The translations under genes were made by a program, and so were the position numbers. The notes beneath the pieces were generated by a model. It saw only the letters and a program-made list of their open reading frames with translations. It was not told where the DNA came from and searched no databases. Shown piece by piece: positions 25,939-35,683 of a DNA stretch of 57,928 bases; position 1 is the first letter of the stretch; each line of letters starts with the position of its first letter. The DNA is from Propionibacteriaceae bacterium (GTDB lineage: Bacteria > Actinomycetota > Actinomycetes > Propionibacteriales > Propionibacteriaceae). The stretch is taken from the NCBI GenBank assembly GCA_027492675.1, contig JAPUEI010000057.1:1-57928 (forward strand), read 5' to 3'.

Positions 25939-27452
25939 GCGGTCTCGACCTCGGCCGGCGTCGGCAGCCACACGGTGAACTCGGCGCCACCCTCGGGTGC
26001 GTGCCCGGCCTTGACCCAGCCTCCGTGGGAGTTGATGGTGTGGGCCACGATGGACAGGCCGAGTCCCGTACCAGGGGTGTTGCGGGACAGGTCCGAGCGG
26101 TAGAACCGGTCGAACACGTGCGGCAGGTCCTCGTCGGCGATGCCGGGGCCCTGATCGGAGACGACGATCGTCTGGTCGTCCATCACCACGGTCACCAGCC
26201 CCCCGGGCGGCGAGAACTTCACGGCGTTGTCGAGCAGGTTGGTGAACGCGCGCTCGAGCGTGTCCGGGTTGCCGACGAGTACGTGCTCGGCGAGGTGCAC
26301 GTCGAAGATCATGCCCGGGCCGCGACGCTTGGCGCGGGTGACCGCGTTCGCGATGACGTCCTGCAGGTCGATCGGCTCGCGGGCCACTTCGACGCGATCC
26401 TCGCGGGAGAGCTGTACGAGGTCGCCCACGAGCTGCGTGAACTCGCCGAGCTGAGCGGCGACGTCGCGCAGGATGTCCGATCGGGCCCCTTCGGGGAGCA
26501 TGCCCGACTTCTCGTCGGCGATGAGCAGCTCGATGTTCGTCCGCAGGCTCGTCAGCGGCGTGCGCAGCTCGTGTCCGGCGTCGGCGATCAGCCGCCGCTG
26601 CCGTTCTCGGCTCGACGCCAGCGACCGCACCATCGAGTTGAACGAGCGCGACAGGTCCGCGAGCTCGTTGTCGCCCTCCGCGTCGATCTGGATGAGCTCG
26701 TCGGTCTCGGCGATGCGCGCCACGGCACCGGCCAGTCGCCGGATGGGCAGCAGCGACTGCCCCGCCACGATCCAGCCCGAGGCGCCGGCGAGCATCACGC
26801 CCAGCGCCGCGACGGCCATGAGCACGAACGCCATCTGCCGCAGCGTCACCAAGGTGGGCTCGAGGGAACGACCGATGACCAACGCGTACGAGTCGTCGCC
26901 GGCCACCATCGGCACAGCGACGATCCGGAACTGCTCCCCCGTGCTCGTCACCGCGCTGCGCGCCGACTCGCCCTTGCCCGTACGGGCGATGGCGACCTCC
27001 TCGGGACCCACGTCGTACGTGATCGTGTCGCCCGGGATGAGCACCTCGTCCTTGTTGGCCTTGATGATCACCGCGTCGGCGACCTTCACCGAGTCGACGT
27101 TGAGGCTGCCGGTCGACTCGACGTCCTGCGACAGCGACGACGCGGTGAGATTGGCCACCGAGAGCAGCTCGCTGTCCAGCTGGGCGTACAGGGAGACGCG
27201 CGTCGTCGCGTACGCGGCCATGCCGGCGAGGCTCACCGCGAGCGCCACGGCGAGCGCGGTCAGCCAGACGATCCGCCGCTGCAGCGTGTCGCGGGGGCGC
27301 CACGACATCCAGCCGGGCCAGCGCACCTCGATCGGCAGGAACCTGGGCAGAGGGCGCGCGACAGCCTTGGGCCGGAGCCGGAGCGTGATGGTCTGCTCAG
27401 GATCCACGGAGCCGTCGACCGCTGGGGTCGGCGAGGACTCCGGAACGGTCAC
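25935..27452 (-). CDS. sensor histidine kinase, MprB-like
   Basis: A 505-residue membrane kinase. Transmembrane helices near 61-83 and 213-237 flank an extracytoplasmic sensor. Then come a HAMP region, the H-box [14 protein letters not shown], the N-box region NAVKF, and G-boxes DQGPGI and GTGLGLSI. The GTG at 27452 overlaps the response-regulator stop (GTGA), so the pair is coupled. MprAB-type systems answer cell-envelope stress; that role is by similarity only. The 3' end overlaps the convergent glycosylase gene by four bases. Confidence 0.92.
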   Translation of the reverse strand: MTVPESSPTPAVDGSVDPEQTITLRLRPKAVARPLPRFLPIEVRWPGWMSWRPRDTLQRRIVWLTALAVALAVSLAGMAAYATTRVSLYAQLDSELLSVANLTASSLSQDVESTGSLNVDSVKVADAVIIKANKDEVLIPGDTITYDVGPEEVAIARTGKGESARSAVTSTGEQFRIVAVPMVAGDDSYALVIGRSLEPTLVTLRQMAFVLMAVAALGVMLAGASGWIVAGQSLLPIRRLAGAVARIAETDELIQIDAEGDNELADLSRSFNSMVRSLASSRERQRRLIADAGHELRTPLTSLRTNIELLIADEKSGMLPEGARSDILRDVAAQLGEFTQLVGDLVQLSREDRVEVAREPIDLQDVIANAVTRAKRRGPGMIFDVHLAEHVLVGNPDTLERAFTNLLDNAVKFSPPGGLVTVVMDDQTIVVSDQGPGIADEDLPHVFDRFYRSDLSRNTPGTGLGLSIVAHTINSHGGWVKAGHAPEGGAEFTVWLPTPAEVETA

Positions 27453-28147
27453 GGCGGCGTCTCACGCAGGACGTAGCCGATTCCGCGCACCGTGTGGATG
27501 AGGCGGGAACCACCGTCCTGCTCGGTCTTGCGCCGCAGGTAGCCGATGTAGACCTCGAGCGAGTTCGCCGTGGTCGGGAAGTCGAAGCCCCACACCTCGT
27601 TGAGCAGCCAGTTGCGCTCCAGTACGCGGCGCGGGTTCTCCATGAAGGTCTGGAGCAGGGCGAACTCCGTACGGGTGAGCGAGATCCTGCGCCCGGCGCG
27701 GGTCACCTCGCGCGTCTGCGGATCGAGAGACATGTCGGTGAAGACCAGCTGTTCGGCGTCGGCGGAGATGTCGTCGTCGACGCCGTTGCGCGACCGCCGC
27801 GTCAGGGCACGCAGCCGAGCGAGCAGTTCGTCGAGCGCGAACGGCTTGGCCATGTAGTCGTCGCCGCCCGCGTCGAGCCCGTCCACGCGGTCGTTGACGG
27901 CATCGCGGGCGGTGAGCACGAGGATCGGCACGTCGTTGCCGGACTGCCGCAGCATCCGGGTGGTCTCCAGCCCGTCGAGGCGGGGCATCATCACGTCCAT
28001 GATCACGGCGTCCGGGCGCGAGCTCGACAGCCGGGCGAGCGCCTCGAGTCCGTCACCGGCCGTGATGACCTCGTACCCGCTGTAGTGCAGCGACCGGCTC
28101 AACGAGTCCCTGACGGCCTGGTCGTCGTCCACCACGAGGATCTGCAT
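27449..28147 (-). CDS. OmpR/PhoB-type response regulator, MprA-like
   Basis: A 232-residue regulator. The receiver domain has D8/D9, the phospho-acceptor D51 and Lys in YMAKPF. A winged-helix effector follows, with [18 protein letters not shown] and a VYIGYLRRK recognition region. The ATG at 28147 was chosen because CAGAGT lies six bases upstream; an in-frame GTG at 28153 is an alternative. It is transcribed with the kinase gene. Confidence 0.93.
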   Translation of the reverse strand: MQILVVDDDQAVRDSLSRSLHYSGYEVITAGDGLEALARLSSSRPDAVIMDVMMPRLDGLETTRMLRQSGNDVPILVLTARDAVNDRVDGLDAGGDDYMAKPFALDELLARLRALTRRSRNGVDDDISADAEQLVFTDMSLDPQTREVTRAGRRISLTRTEFALLQTFMENPRRVLERNWLLNEVWGFDFPTTANSLEVYIGYLRRKTEQDGGSRLIHTVRGIGYVLRETPP

Positions 28148-28226
28148 GTGCACACTCTGCCATTGCGCGACATGCGATGTCGCCGACGCACAGGCCCTTG
28201 ACCCACCCCGTGCCCCGAGAACGCCA

Positions 28227-28260
28227 CAACGCCCGCCCCGTGGGTACGGGACGGGCGTTG
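28227..28260 (-). terminator. terminator hairpin of the rpsF-rplI operon
   Basis: Arms 28227-28240 and 28247-28260 (CAACGCCC-type, one mismatch) form a strong GC stem 13 bp past the rplI stop. The RR gene lies 80 bp further on, so it probably has its own promoter. Confidence 0.75.
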
Positions 28261-28273
28261 CGGTACGTACGCG

Positions 28274-28723
28274 TCAGGCGGCGACGATGGTCACCGAGAT
28301 GTGCGCGGTGACAGCGTCGTGGAGCTTGATGCCGACGACGTGGGTGCCGGTCGTCTTGATCGGCTTGGTGATGACGACGGAGCGCTTGTCGAGGGCCGGG
28401 CCACCGGCCTTCTTGACGGCGGCGACGACATCGGCCGGGGTGACCGCGCCGTACAGGTGGCCTTCCTTGCCGCCCGTGCGAGCGGACAGCTCGACAGCGA
28501 GGGCCTCGAGCTGGCCGCGAACCTGGCCGGCGTGCTCGATGCCACGGATCTCGCGGGCGTCACGCGCACGCTGGATGCCGTCGATCTGCTTGGCAGCGCC
28601 CTTGGACCACGCGATGGCGTAGCCCTGCGGGAGCAGGAAGTTGCGGCCGTAGCCGGGCTTGACGTCGACGACGTCACCGGCGATGCCGAGCTTGTTCACG
28701 GCGGCGGTGAGGATGAGCTTCAT
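28274..28723 (-). CDS. rplI: 50S ribosomal protein L9
   Basis: A 149-residue protein with the N-terminal RNA-binding domain (MKLILTAAVNKLGIAGDVVDVKPGYGRNFLLPQG), the long connecting helix and the C-terminal domain. It is the last gene of the rpsF-ssb-rpsR-rplI operon, followed by a strong terminator hairpin. Confidence 0.97.
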   Translation of the reverse strand: MKLILTAAVNKLGIAGDVVDVKPGYGRNFLLPQGYAIAWSKGAAKQIDGIQRARDAREIRGIEHAGQVRGQLEALAVELSARTGGKEGHLYGAVTPADVVAAVKKAGGPALDKRSVVITKPIKTTGTHVVGIKLHDAVTAHISVTIVAA

Positions 28724-28740
28724 AGTCGCGTGTTCCCTTC

Positions 28741-28980
28741 TCAGCGAGCGGTCGACGCGTACGGCAGCAAGGCCAGCTCGCGTGCGTTCTTGACGGCGAT
28801 CGCGACCTTGCGCTGATCCTGGACGGACAGACCGGTCACCCGACGGGCGCGGATCTTGCCACGCTCGGAGATGAACTTGCGGAGCGTCTGCACGTCCTTG
28901 TAGTCGACGTGACCGATGCGCACCGACTTCATCGGGACGATCTTCTTCTTGTTCACCGGCTTGCGCTGTGGTGAGGCCAT
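28741..28980 (-). CDS. rpsR: 30S ribosomal protein S18, cysteine-free form
   Basis: A 79-residue S18. The body ([38 protein letters not shown]) is canonical. The zinc-binding positions are lost: the CxxC slot reads IVPM and the TGNC site reads TGLS. It is therefore a C-minus S18 in the housekeeping operon. The ATG at 28980 is preceded by AAGGAG nine bases away. Confidence 0.96.
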   Translation of the reverse strand: MASPQRKPVNKKKIVPMKSVRIGHVDYKDVQTLRKFISERGKIRARRVTGLSVQDQRKVAIAVKNARELALLPYASTAR

Positions 28981-29060
28981 TGTGGTGCTCTCCTTCATGA
29001 GCCCGGCTGGCGCCGGAATGTGCCTTGCTCGCGTACGAGCGGGATGGATGTGTGTCTAGA

Positions 29061-29594
29061 TCAGAACGGAGGCTCGTCGGACTGCGCCGAGGCCCACGGG
29101 TCGTTGTCCGCAGGACGGGAGGCCTGGGCGTTGCCGCCGCCGCCACCCCAGCCGCCGCCACCCTCGTTCGAGGAGCGGTTGCCGGAACCCTGCGACCATC
29201 CGCCGCCGCCACCTTGACCGCCGCCCTGCGACTGGGTCCTGGTGACCTTGGCGGTCGCGTACCGGAGAGCCGGACCGACCTCGTCGATCTCAAGCTCCAG
29301 GGACGTCTTCTTCTCCCCGGAGGTGGTCTCGTACGCCCTGTTCCTGAGCCGGCCGGTCACGACGACCCGCATGCCCTTGGTGAGGGACTCGGTGACGTTT
29401 TCCGCGTATTGACGCCACACCTCGCAGCGGACGAACAGCGCTTCGCCGTCCTTCCACTCGTTGGTCTGGCGATCCAACGTGCGCGGCGTCGACGCGACGG
29501 TGAACGTGGCGACCGCGTGCCCTGACGGGGTGAATCGCAGCTCAGGATCGGCAGTGAGGTTGCCGATGAGCGTGATGACAGTCTCCCCAGCCAT
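29061..29594 (-). CDS. ssb: single-stranded DNA-binding protein
   Basis: A 177-residue SSB. The OB fold covers residues 1-110 ([37 protein letters not shown]). A long Gly/Ser/Gln-rich linker follows, and the acidic tip ends DEPPF, which recruits repair and replication partners. It sits between rpsF and rpsR, the standard bacterial arrangement. Confidence 0.97.
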   Translation of the reverse strand: MAGETVITLIGNLTADPELRFTPSGHAVATFTVASTPRTLDRQTNEWKDGEALFVRCEVWRQYAENVTESLTKGMRVVVTGRLRNRAYETTSGEKKTSLELEIDEVGPALRYATAKVTRTQSQGGGQGGGGGWSQGSGNRSSNEGGGGWGGGGGNAQASRPADNDPWASAQSDEPPF

Positions 29595-29673
29595 GAAGTC
29601 CTCCGAACTCGTGTGGTTTCGTCGGTGCCTAGCCCGCCGCGCCCCGAGGAGCGCCGCTCAGGCTAGGCGCTTC

Positions 29674-29982
29674 TCACTTCGCGTCGGGCCGGAAGACCTT
29701 GTTGCGAAGGATCTTGTCGTCGAGGGTGAGACGACGGCTCAGCTCGTTGACGACCGCGGGCTCGGCCGAGAGCTGCACGAAGACGTACACACCCTCGGTC
29801 TTGTACGCGTTCTGCGAGTCGTTCTTGATGCGGTAGGCGAGACGGCGACGGCCGGCAAGGTCGGTGTTGGCGACAGTGCCGCCTCCGTCGGAGATCACCT
29901 TCAGGTGGGTCTCGATGAGCGTGGGGATCTGGCGGTCGTCGACATCGGGGTCAACGATGATGGCCACTTCGTATGAACGCAT
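29674..29982 (-). CDS. rpsF: 30S ribosomal protein S6
   Basis: A 102-residue protein with the S6 pattern RSYEVAIIVDPDVDD, GRRRLAYRIKN and YVFVQLSAEPAVVNELSR. AGGAGG lies 11 bases before the ATG at 29982; the frame extends upstream but that part is unlike S6. It opens the rpsF-ssb-rpsR-rplI operon. Two perfect hairpins upstream could be an autoregulatory leader. Confidence 0.97.
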   Translation of the reverse strand: MRSYEVAIIVDPDVDDRQIPTLIETHLKVISDGGGTVANTDLAGRRRLAYRIKNDSQNAYKTEGVYVFVQLSAEPAVVNELSRRLTLDDKILRNKVFRPDAK

Positions 29983-30012
29983 GCGCGGGCTCAACCTCCT
30001 CTGGTCTTCGCG

Positions 30013-30100
30013 GCCACGACCGTGTGTCGTGGCAGGAGGGCGGATGCTGCGACCTCGCCCGATCTGCGGGGAGGCCGACGACACAGGGTAGTCGTCGGCC
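30013..30100 (-). promoter_or_regulatory. rpsF leader with two perfect hairpins
   Basis: Stem-loops 30013-30020/30026-30033 (GCCACGAC, 8 bp) and 30073-30082/30091-30100 (GGCCGACGAC, 10 bp) precede rpsF on its strand. S6 or S6-S18 leaders that give feedback control are known in other bacteria; whether this is one is inferred. Confidence 0.4.
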
Positions 30101-30589
30101 CCACGCATTGTCGAACCGAACCGTTGGTGGAAGGAACCCCCCCAAGCCTTATCGGAGTCCTGCACCATCGGGTCGCCGTGCAACTGCAGCAGTAGTCTGC
30201 ATCATCCAGAATCTTTGTGCCAGTTGAGGAAACTGAGGACGATTCAATGAAACCGACGCGTACTGGTCCCGACTGGGCCGACGGTGCTCCCACTAGGCAT
30301 TGTGATGTGTTGCGGAGCTGACGAAGGGGAAACGCAGCCGGGGCCGTGACCTGTCGACGCATTCCGTCTATGGTCACGGCCCCGTGATGCACTGTGCGCT
30401 CCAAGACGCCCTTCGCACGGTCCCCCGGCGTGGGATCTGCCCCCAGATCCCGCCTGGGGAAGAAGGTACGGAGCGCGCCACCGCTCGTACACCATCCCTA
30501 GAGAACTCTCACTGAGTGCTCGGTAAGTGACGGTTGTACCACTCTTGGTCAGGAGCCCTACCAGCGCGGGACCCCGGCAGAATGGGCCC
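30101..30589. other. gene-poor interval with hairpins and a mini-ORF
   Basis: Between rpsF and the methyltransferase gene I see no full gene. It contains a 24-codon plus-strand mini-ORF at 30247-30321 (MKPTRTGPDWADGAPTRHCD...). A perfect 12-bp hairpin (30340-30351/30372-30383, GGGGCCGTGACC) and an 8-bp hairpin with a C4 loop (30432-30439/30444-30451) follow. The downstream gene appears leaderless, so this may be an independent transcript. Confidence 0.35.
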
Positions 30590-31438
30590 GTGATCATCGA
30601 CGGTGGACTCTCGAACGCCCTGGCCGACCGTGGGCACGTGCTCGCGGACGACCTCTGGACAGCCCGGCTGCTGCGCGACGCGCCGCAGGAGATCGTGGCC
30701 GTGCACCGTGCGTACTTCGAGGCCGGCGCCCAGGTCGCCACGACTGCGAGCTACCAGGCGTCGGTGGGCGGGTTCGTCGCGGCGGGGCTAGATGCCGACG
30801 AGGCCGAGCGCCTGATCGTACGGTCGGTGGAACTCGCCCGCGAGGCCGCTCTCGAACACCCGGGCGCGCAGGTCGCCGCGTCCGTCGGCCCGTACGGCGC
30901 CGTGCTCGGCGACGGTTCCGAGTACACGGGCCGGTACGGGCTGTCAGCCGCTCAGCTGCGCGACTTCCACCGGCCGCGGATCGAACTGCTGCTCTCGGCG
31001 CAGCCGGACCTGCTCGCGGTCGAGACGATCCCCGACATCGACGAGGCCGAGGTGCTCGCCGGCCTGCTCGACGAGTACAAGATGAACGCCTGGCTCTCCT
31101 ACACGATCGCCGACGGCCGGACCCGGGCCGGTCAGCCGCTCGACGAGGCGTTCGCCGTGGCGCGCGGCGTCGACGCGATCATCGCGACCGGCGTGAACTG
31201 CTGCGCGCCCGCCGAGGTGCTGGGTGCCGTACAGGCGGCGGTCGCGGCGTCCGGGAAGCCCGCCATCGCGTACCCCAATGCGGGCGAGACCTGGGACCCC
31301 GAGGCGCACGAATGGGTCGGTACGGGCTCGTACGACCTCGCGCTGGTCCCGACCTGGCGCGCTGCCGGCGCCGCCCACCTCGGCGGCTGCTGCCGCATCG
31401 GCCCAACCCAGATCGCCGCGCTGGCCGCTCTCGGCTGA
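30590..31438 (+). CDS. mmuM: homocysteine S-methyltransferase
   Basis: A 282-residue enzyme transferring a methyl group from S-methylmethionine or SAM to homocysteine. Zinc ligands are visible as GVNCCAPAEV and the paired Cys of LGGCCRIGPTQ. It opens with DGGLSNALADRG, typical of the family. The GTG at 30590 follows CAGAAT by six bases, so the transcript is probably leaderless. It ends 40 bp from the convergent pyc gene. Confidence 0.93.
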   Translation: MIIDGGLSNALADRGHVLADDLWTARLLRDAPQEIVAVHRAYFEAGAQVATTASYQASVGGFVAAGLDADEAERLIVRSVELAREAALEHPGAQVAASVGPYGAVLGDGSEYTGRYGLSAAQLRDFHRPRIELLLSAQPDLLAVETIPDIDEAEVLAGLLDEYKMNAWLSYTIADGRTRAGQPLDEAFAVARGVDAIIATGVNCCAPAEVLGAVQAAVAASGKPAIAYPNAGETWDPEAHEWVGTGSYDLALVPTWRAAGAAHLGGCCRIGPTQIAALAALG

Positions 31439-31477
31439 CCTACGGTGGCTGCCTGATCCGAGTCGTTCCCCGCTCGG

Positions 31478-34400
31478 TCAGGACACGACGACGAGCAGGT
31501 CGCCTCCTTCGACGGCCTGGGCGTGGTGGATGGCGAGGCGCTGGACGGTGCCGGCGACAGGCGTGGTGATCGCCGCCTCCATCTTCATCGCCTCGATGGT
31601 CGCCACCTGCTGGCCCGCGGTCACGGTGTCGCCCTCGGCCACGGTGAGCGTGACGACGCCCGCGAACGGCGCCGGGACGTGACTCGGGTTCTTGGCGTCG
31701 GCCTTCTCCGCCACGGCGACGGTCGAGGTGACCGCCTTGTCGCGGATGGACACGACGCGCATCTGGCCGTTCATGAGGCAGACCACCTGGCGCATGCCGT
31801 GCTCGTCGGGCTCGCCGATCGAGTGGAGCGCCATGAGCAGGGTCTTGCCCCGCTCGATGGGCACCTCGTGCTCGACGCCGACCACCATGCCGTGCAGGAA
31901 CTGCCGCGTGGTCAGCACGATGAGCTCGGAGAAGTCCTCCACCGCCTCCTCGTAGTCCTTGGTCGGGCCGGGGAACAGCAGCCGGTTGAGCGTGCGGCGG
32001 GGCTCGGCGGCCAGCGCCGCCTCGTCCTCGGCCGAGAGCTCGGTGACCACGGGCTTCGTGACGCGGCCTGCCAGCGCCTTCGTACGGAACGGCTCCGGCC
32101 AGCCGCCGGGCGGGTCGCCGAGGTCGCCGTTGAGGAAGCCGATGACCGACTCCGGGATGTCGTACTTCGCCGGGTTGGCCTCGAAGTCCTTCGGATCCGC
32201 ATTGGCGCCCACGAGCGCCAGCGCGAGATCCCCGACCACCTTCGACGACGGGGTCACCTTGACGATGTTGCCGAGGATGCGGTTGGCCTCCGCGTACATG
32301 TCCTCGATCGCCTCGAACCTGCCGCCGAGACCGAGTGAGATCGCCTGCTGGCGCAGGTTCGACAGCTGCCCGCCGGGGATCTCGTGGTGGTACACGCGCC
32401 CCGTCGGGCCGGGCAGGCCGGACTCGAACGGCCCGTACAGAGCGCGTACGGCCTCGAAGTACGGCTCCAGCGACTCCGCCGCCTCCAGCGACAGCCCCGT
32501 CTCGCGCTCGGTGCCGTCCGTCGCCGCGATCAGCGCCGACATCGAGACCTGGCTCGTCGTGCCGGCCCAGGCCGCGTTCGCGACGTCGACCGCGTCGACG
32601 CCCGCGTCGATGGCCGCGATCAGCGTGGCGAGCTGGCCGCCCGCGGTGTCATGCGTGTGCAGGTGCACGGGCAGGTCGAAGCGCTCGCGCAGTGCGCTGA
32701 CAAGGGCCTTCGCGGCCGGGGCGCGCAGCACGCCCGCCATGTCCTTGATGGCCAGGATGTGCGCGCCGGCCTCGACCAGCTGCTCGGCCAGGTGGAGGTA
32801 GTAGTCCAGCGTGTACAGCTTCTCGCCAGGGCTGAGCATGTTGCCCGTGTAGCAGAGTGCCGCCTCCGCGACCCCGTACGGCGTCTCGCGCACCGCCTCG
32901 ATGGCCGGCCGGATCTGATCGACGTTGTTGAGCGCGTCGAAGATGCGGAAGATGTCGACGCCCGTGCTCGCCGCCTCGTGCACGAAGGCCTGAGTGACCT
33001 TCAAGGGGTACGGGGTGTAGCCGACCGTGTTACGGCCCCGCAGCAGCATCTGCAGCGGGATGGTGGGCATCAGCTCGTGGAGGTTCGCGAGCCGCGTCCA
33101 GGGGTCCTCCTTGAGGAAGCGCAGCGCCACGTCGTACGTCGCCCCGCCCCACGCCTCGCTCGACCACAAGCCGGGCAGCATGCGCGCGACGTGCGGCGCG
33201 ACGTTGATCAGGTCGCGGGTACGGACGCGGGTCGCGAGCAGGGACTGATGCGCGTCGCGGAACGTCGTGTCGGTGACTGCGACGTCCTTGCGCTCCCGCA
33301 GCGCCTTGGCGAAGCCCTCGGGACCGAGGCGCAGGAGCTCGTCGCGCGATCCGGGGGGCGGCGGGGCCGACAGAGCGCGGCCGAGGTCCGGCAGCTTGGT
33401 GTGGGCGACGATGGGGGTGCGGGGCTCGCCGTACGGCTTGTTGACCGTCACGCCCGCCAGGTACGTCAGCAGCTTCGTCGCGCGGTCCGCCGGCACCCGG
33501 TGGTCGAGCAGGCCGGGCCGCTCGTCGATGAAGCTCGTGGTGATCTTGCCCGCGAGGAAGTCGGGGTCGGTGAGCACACCCTCGAGGAAGCCGATGTTCG
33601 TCGAGACGCCGCGGATGCGGAACTCGCTCAGGGCGCGGGCCGCGCGACGTACGGCGGTGTCGAAGTCGTGGCCGCGGCAGGTGAGCTTGACGAGCATCGA
33701 GTCGAAGTGAGCCCCGATCTCGGAGCCAGTGAAGACCGTGCCGCCATCGAGGCGGATACCGGCGCCACCAGGGGTTCTGTACGTGGTGAGCACGCCGGTG
33801 TCCGGGCGGAAGCCGTTGCTCGGGTCCTCGGTGGTGATGCGGCACTGCATGGCCGCGCCACGCACCCGTACGGACTCCTGCGACAGCCCGAGGTCGGCCA
33901 GGGTCTCGCCCGCGGCGATCCTGATCTGGCTCGAGACCAGGTCGACGTCGGTGATCTCCTCGGTGACCGTGTGCTCGACCTGGATGCGCGGGTTCATCTC
34001 GATGAAGACGAACCGGCCGTCCTCGCCGAGCAGGAACTCGACGGTGCCGGCGTTGACGTAGCCGATGTGGCGCGCGAACCGTACGGCGGCGGCGCAGATC
34101 TCGTCACGCACGGCCGGGTCGAGGTTCTGCGCGGGCGCGATCTCGATGACCTTCTGGTGGCGGCGCTGCAGCGAGCAGTCCCGCTCGTACAGGTGGATGA
34201 CGTTGCCGCTCGCGTCGGCGAGGATCTGGACCTCGATGTGACGGGGGCGGATGACGGCCTGCTCGAGGTACATGCGGGGGTCGCCGAACGCCGACTGGGC
34301 CTCGCGCATGGCCTCGTGGAGCGCGGCTTCGAGGGCGTCGGCGGTCTCCACGCGGCGCATGCCCCGGCCACCTCCACCGGAGACGGCCTTGACGAACACG

Positions 34401-34861
34401 GGGAAGCCCACCTCGTCGGCGGCGGCGAGCAGGGTCGCGACGTCGTCGGACGGCTCGGAGCCGCGCAGCGTGGGGAGTCCGGCCTCGCGGGCGGCGGCGA
34501 TGGCGCGCGCCTTGTTGCCGGCCAGCTCGAGGACCGTGTGGTCCGGGCCGACGAACGTGATCCCGGCCTTCTCGCAGGCCGTCGCGAGGTCGGGGTTCTC
34601 GGAGAGGAAGCCGTAGCCGGGGTACACCGCGTCGGCGCCGGCGGCCACGGCGGCGGCGACGATGCCGTCCACGTCGAGGTACGCGCGTACGGGGTGGCCC
34701 ACCTCACCGATCTGGTACGACTCGTCGGCCTTCAGCCGGTACTCGCTCAGCCGGTCCTCGAACGGGAACACCGCGACGGTGGTGATGCCGAGCTCGGTGG
34801 CGGCCCGGAAGGCACGTACAGCGATCTCACCGCGGTTCGCCACCAGGATCTTGCGGAACAT
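31478..34861 (-). CDS. pyc: pyruvate carboxylase
   Basis: A 1127-residue biotin enzyme forming oxaloacetate from pyruvate and bicarbonate. The biotin carboxylase domain (about 1-460) has the ATP-grasp Gly-rich loop SGGGGRGMRRV and the EMNPRIQVEHTVTEE catalytic segment. The carboxyltransferase domain (about 510-790) starts with TDTTFRDAHQSLLATR. A PYC_OADA region and the carrier domain with EAMKM (biotinyl Lys about 1093) follow. It is a full-length single-chain type with its own anaplerotic role. Confidence 0.98.
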   Translation of the reverse strand: MFRKILVANRGEIAVRAFRAATELGITTVAVFPFEDRLSEYRLKADESYQIGEVGHPVRAYLDVDGIVAAAVAAGADAVYPGYGFLSENPDLATACEKAGITFVGPDHTVLELAGNKARAIAAAREAGLPTLRGSEPSDDVATLLAAADEVGFPVFVKAVSGGGGRGMRRVETADALEAALHEAMREAQSAFGDPRMYLEQAVIRPRHIEVQILADASGNVIHLYERDCSLQRRHQKVIEIAPAQNLDPAVRDEICAAAVRFARHIGYVNAGTVEFLLGEDGRFVFIEMNPRIQVEHTVTEEITDVDLVSSQIRIAAGETLADLGLSQESVRVRGAAMQCRITTEDPSNGFRPDTGVLTTYRTPGGAGIRLDGGTVFTGSEIGAHFDSMLVKLTCRGHDFDTAVRRAARALSEFRIRGVSTNIGFLEGVLTDPDFLAGKITTSFIDERPGLLDHRVPADRATKLLTYLAGVTVNKPYGEPRTPIVAHTKLPDLGRALSAPPPPGSRDELLRLGPEGFAKALRERKDVAVTDTTFRDAHQSLLATRVRTRDLINVAPHVARMLPGLWSSEAWGGATYDVALRFLKEDPWTRLANLHELMPTIPLQMLLRGRNTVGYTPYPLKVTQAFVHEAASTGVDIFRIFDALNNVDQIRPAIEAVRETPYGVAEAALCYTGNMLSPGEKLYTLDYYLHLAEQLVEAGAHILAIKDMAGVLRAPAAKALVSALRERFDLPVHLHTHDTAGGQLATLIAAIDAGVDAVDVANAAWAGTTSQVSMSALIAATDGTERETGLSLEAAESLEPYFEAVRALYGPFESGLPGPTGRVYHHEIPGGQLSNLRQQAISLGLGGRFEAIEDMYAEANRILGNIVKVTPSSKVVGDLALALVGANADPKDFEANPAKYDIPESVIGFLNGDLGDPPGGWPEPFRTKALAGRVTKPVVTELSAEDEAALAAEPRRTLNRLLFPGPTKDYEEAVEDFSELIVLTTRQFLHGMVVGVEHEVPIERGKTLLMALHSIGEPDEHGMRQVVCLMNGQMRVVSIRDKAVTSTVAVAEKADAKNPSHVPAPFAGVVTLTVAEGDTVTAGQQVATIEAMKMEAAITTPVAGTVQRLAIHHAQAVEGGDLLVVVS

Positions 34862-34975
34862 GGGTCTCCTCGAAGTTGTGCGCGAGGAGGCACAACCTAC
34901 CCGGCTGAAGGCGTCCGGACGAGGCTCTTGAGGATCACGGCTCGGGGTGACGGTTTCCCACGGCAGGTACCGAAA

Positions 34976-35015
34976 CCAGCACTCCCCGCACCGAACCTGG
35001 TGCGGGGAGTGCTGG
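34976..35015 (-). terminator. strong intrinsic terminator
   Basis: A perfect 17-bp stem (34976-34992 with 34999-35015, arm CCAGCACTCCCCGCACC) has a 6-base loop and is followed on the minus strand by TTTCGG. It lies after the gene ending at 35069 and insulates pyc. Confidence 0.85.
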
Positions 35016-35068
35016 TATGGCTACAGACCGTGGTGAACCGACAGAGCGGAGTACGAGGGCGGGGGCGG

Positions 35069-35485
35069 TCAGGCCTCCATCGCCGCGAGTGCTGCCTCGG
35101 CGGCGAGCACGACGTCGAACCAGCGGGCGTCGTTGGTGTAGAAGGAGTCGGCGGCCTCGCCGAGCTCGAGGATGAGGGCTCCAAGGTGGCGGCCCAGCAT
35201 GCGCATGGCCGGGACCTCGCTGGCGCGAAGGATCGAGCCGACGGCGCGTTCGGGGCGAGGCAGGATCTCGCACTCGTCGTACAGGCACGACAGGTGCTCG
35301 GCCAGGGAGTCGTAGTCGTCGTCGCCCGGCACGTCCCTGCCCCAGTGCGCAGCCTGGTGGCTCGGATCGGACAAGGCGGTCAGCGCGACCCACACGTCGA
35401 GCCGCAAGGAGGGGTAGCGGACACCACGGGTCTCCGCTACGGCGTCGACCTCCGGTGCTTCAACAGGAGTGATGGTGATGCTCAT
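35069..35485 (-). CDS. hypothetical protein resembling the SCO4402 family
   Basis: A 138-residue acidic protein. The core pattern RLDVWVALTALSDP, then a LYDECEILP segment and an Ala-rich C-terminal helix, resembles actinobacterial proteins of the SCO4402 type. The function is unknown. It is monocistronic with a strong terminator. Confidence 0.6.
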   Translation of the reverse strand: MSITITPVEAPEVDAVAETRGVRYPSLRLDVWVALTALSDPSHQAAHWGRDVPGDDDYDSLAEHLSCLYDECEILPRPERAVGSILRASEVPAMRMLGRHLGALILELGEAADSFYTNDARWFDVVLAAEAALAAMEA

Positions 35486-35683
35486 TTCTCGCAGTCCGTT
35501 CTGTATGCCAGGGGTAGTGCGGCGAACCTATGGCGGGGTCTGCGAGACGTTGTTGAGTGTGAAACCTTCCTCATGTTCGATACAGGTTCAGATCCCGACC
35601 GGGCGGTCAGTAATCGGGCGTCGCCCCTAGCCAGCGCGCGAATGTGGCCGCCTATGGACGGCCTGTGAGTATCGAAAGACGCC

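Noticed and set aside
30101..30589. SAM or cobalamin riboswitch before the homocysteine methyltransferase gene
   Set aside because: No B12 box or SAM core motif was found, and the gene's promoter-like hexamer lies six bases from its start codon, leaving no leader.
32384..35668. Very long plus-strand open frame (about 1090 codons) opposite pyruvate carboxylase
   Set aside because: It is an antisense shadow of GC-rich pyc codons, with Arg/Val/Leu-biased composition and no domain, while the minus strand encodes a complete Pyc.
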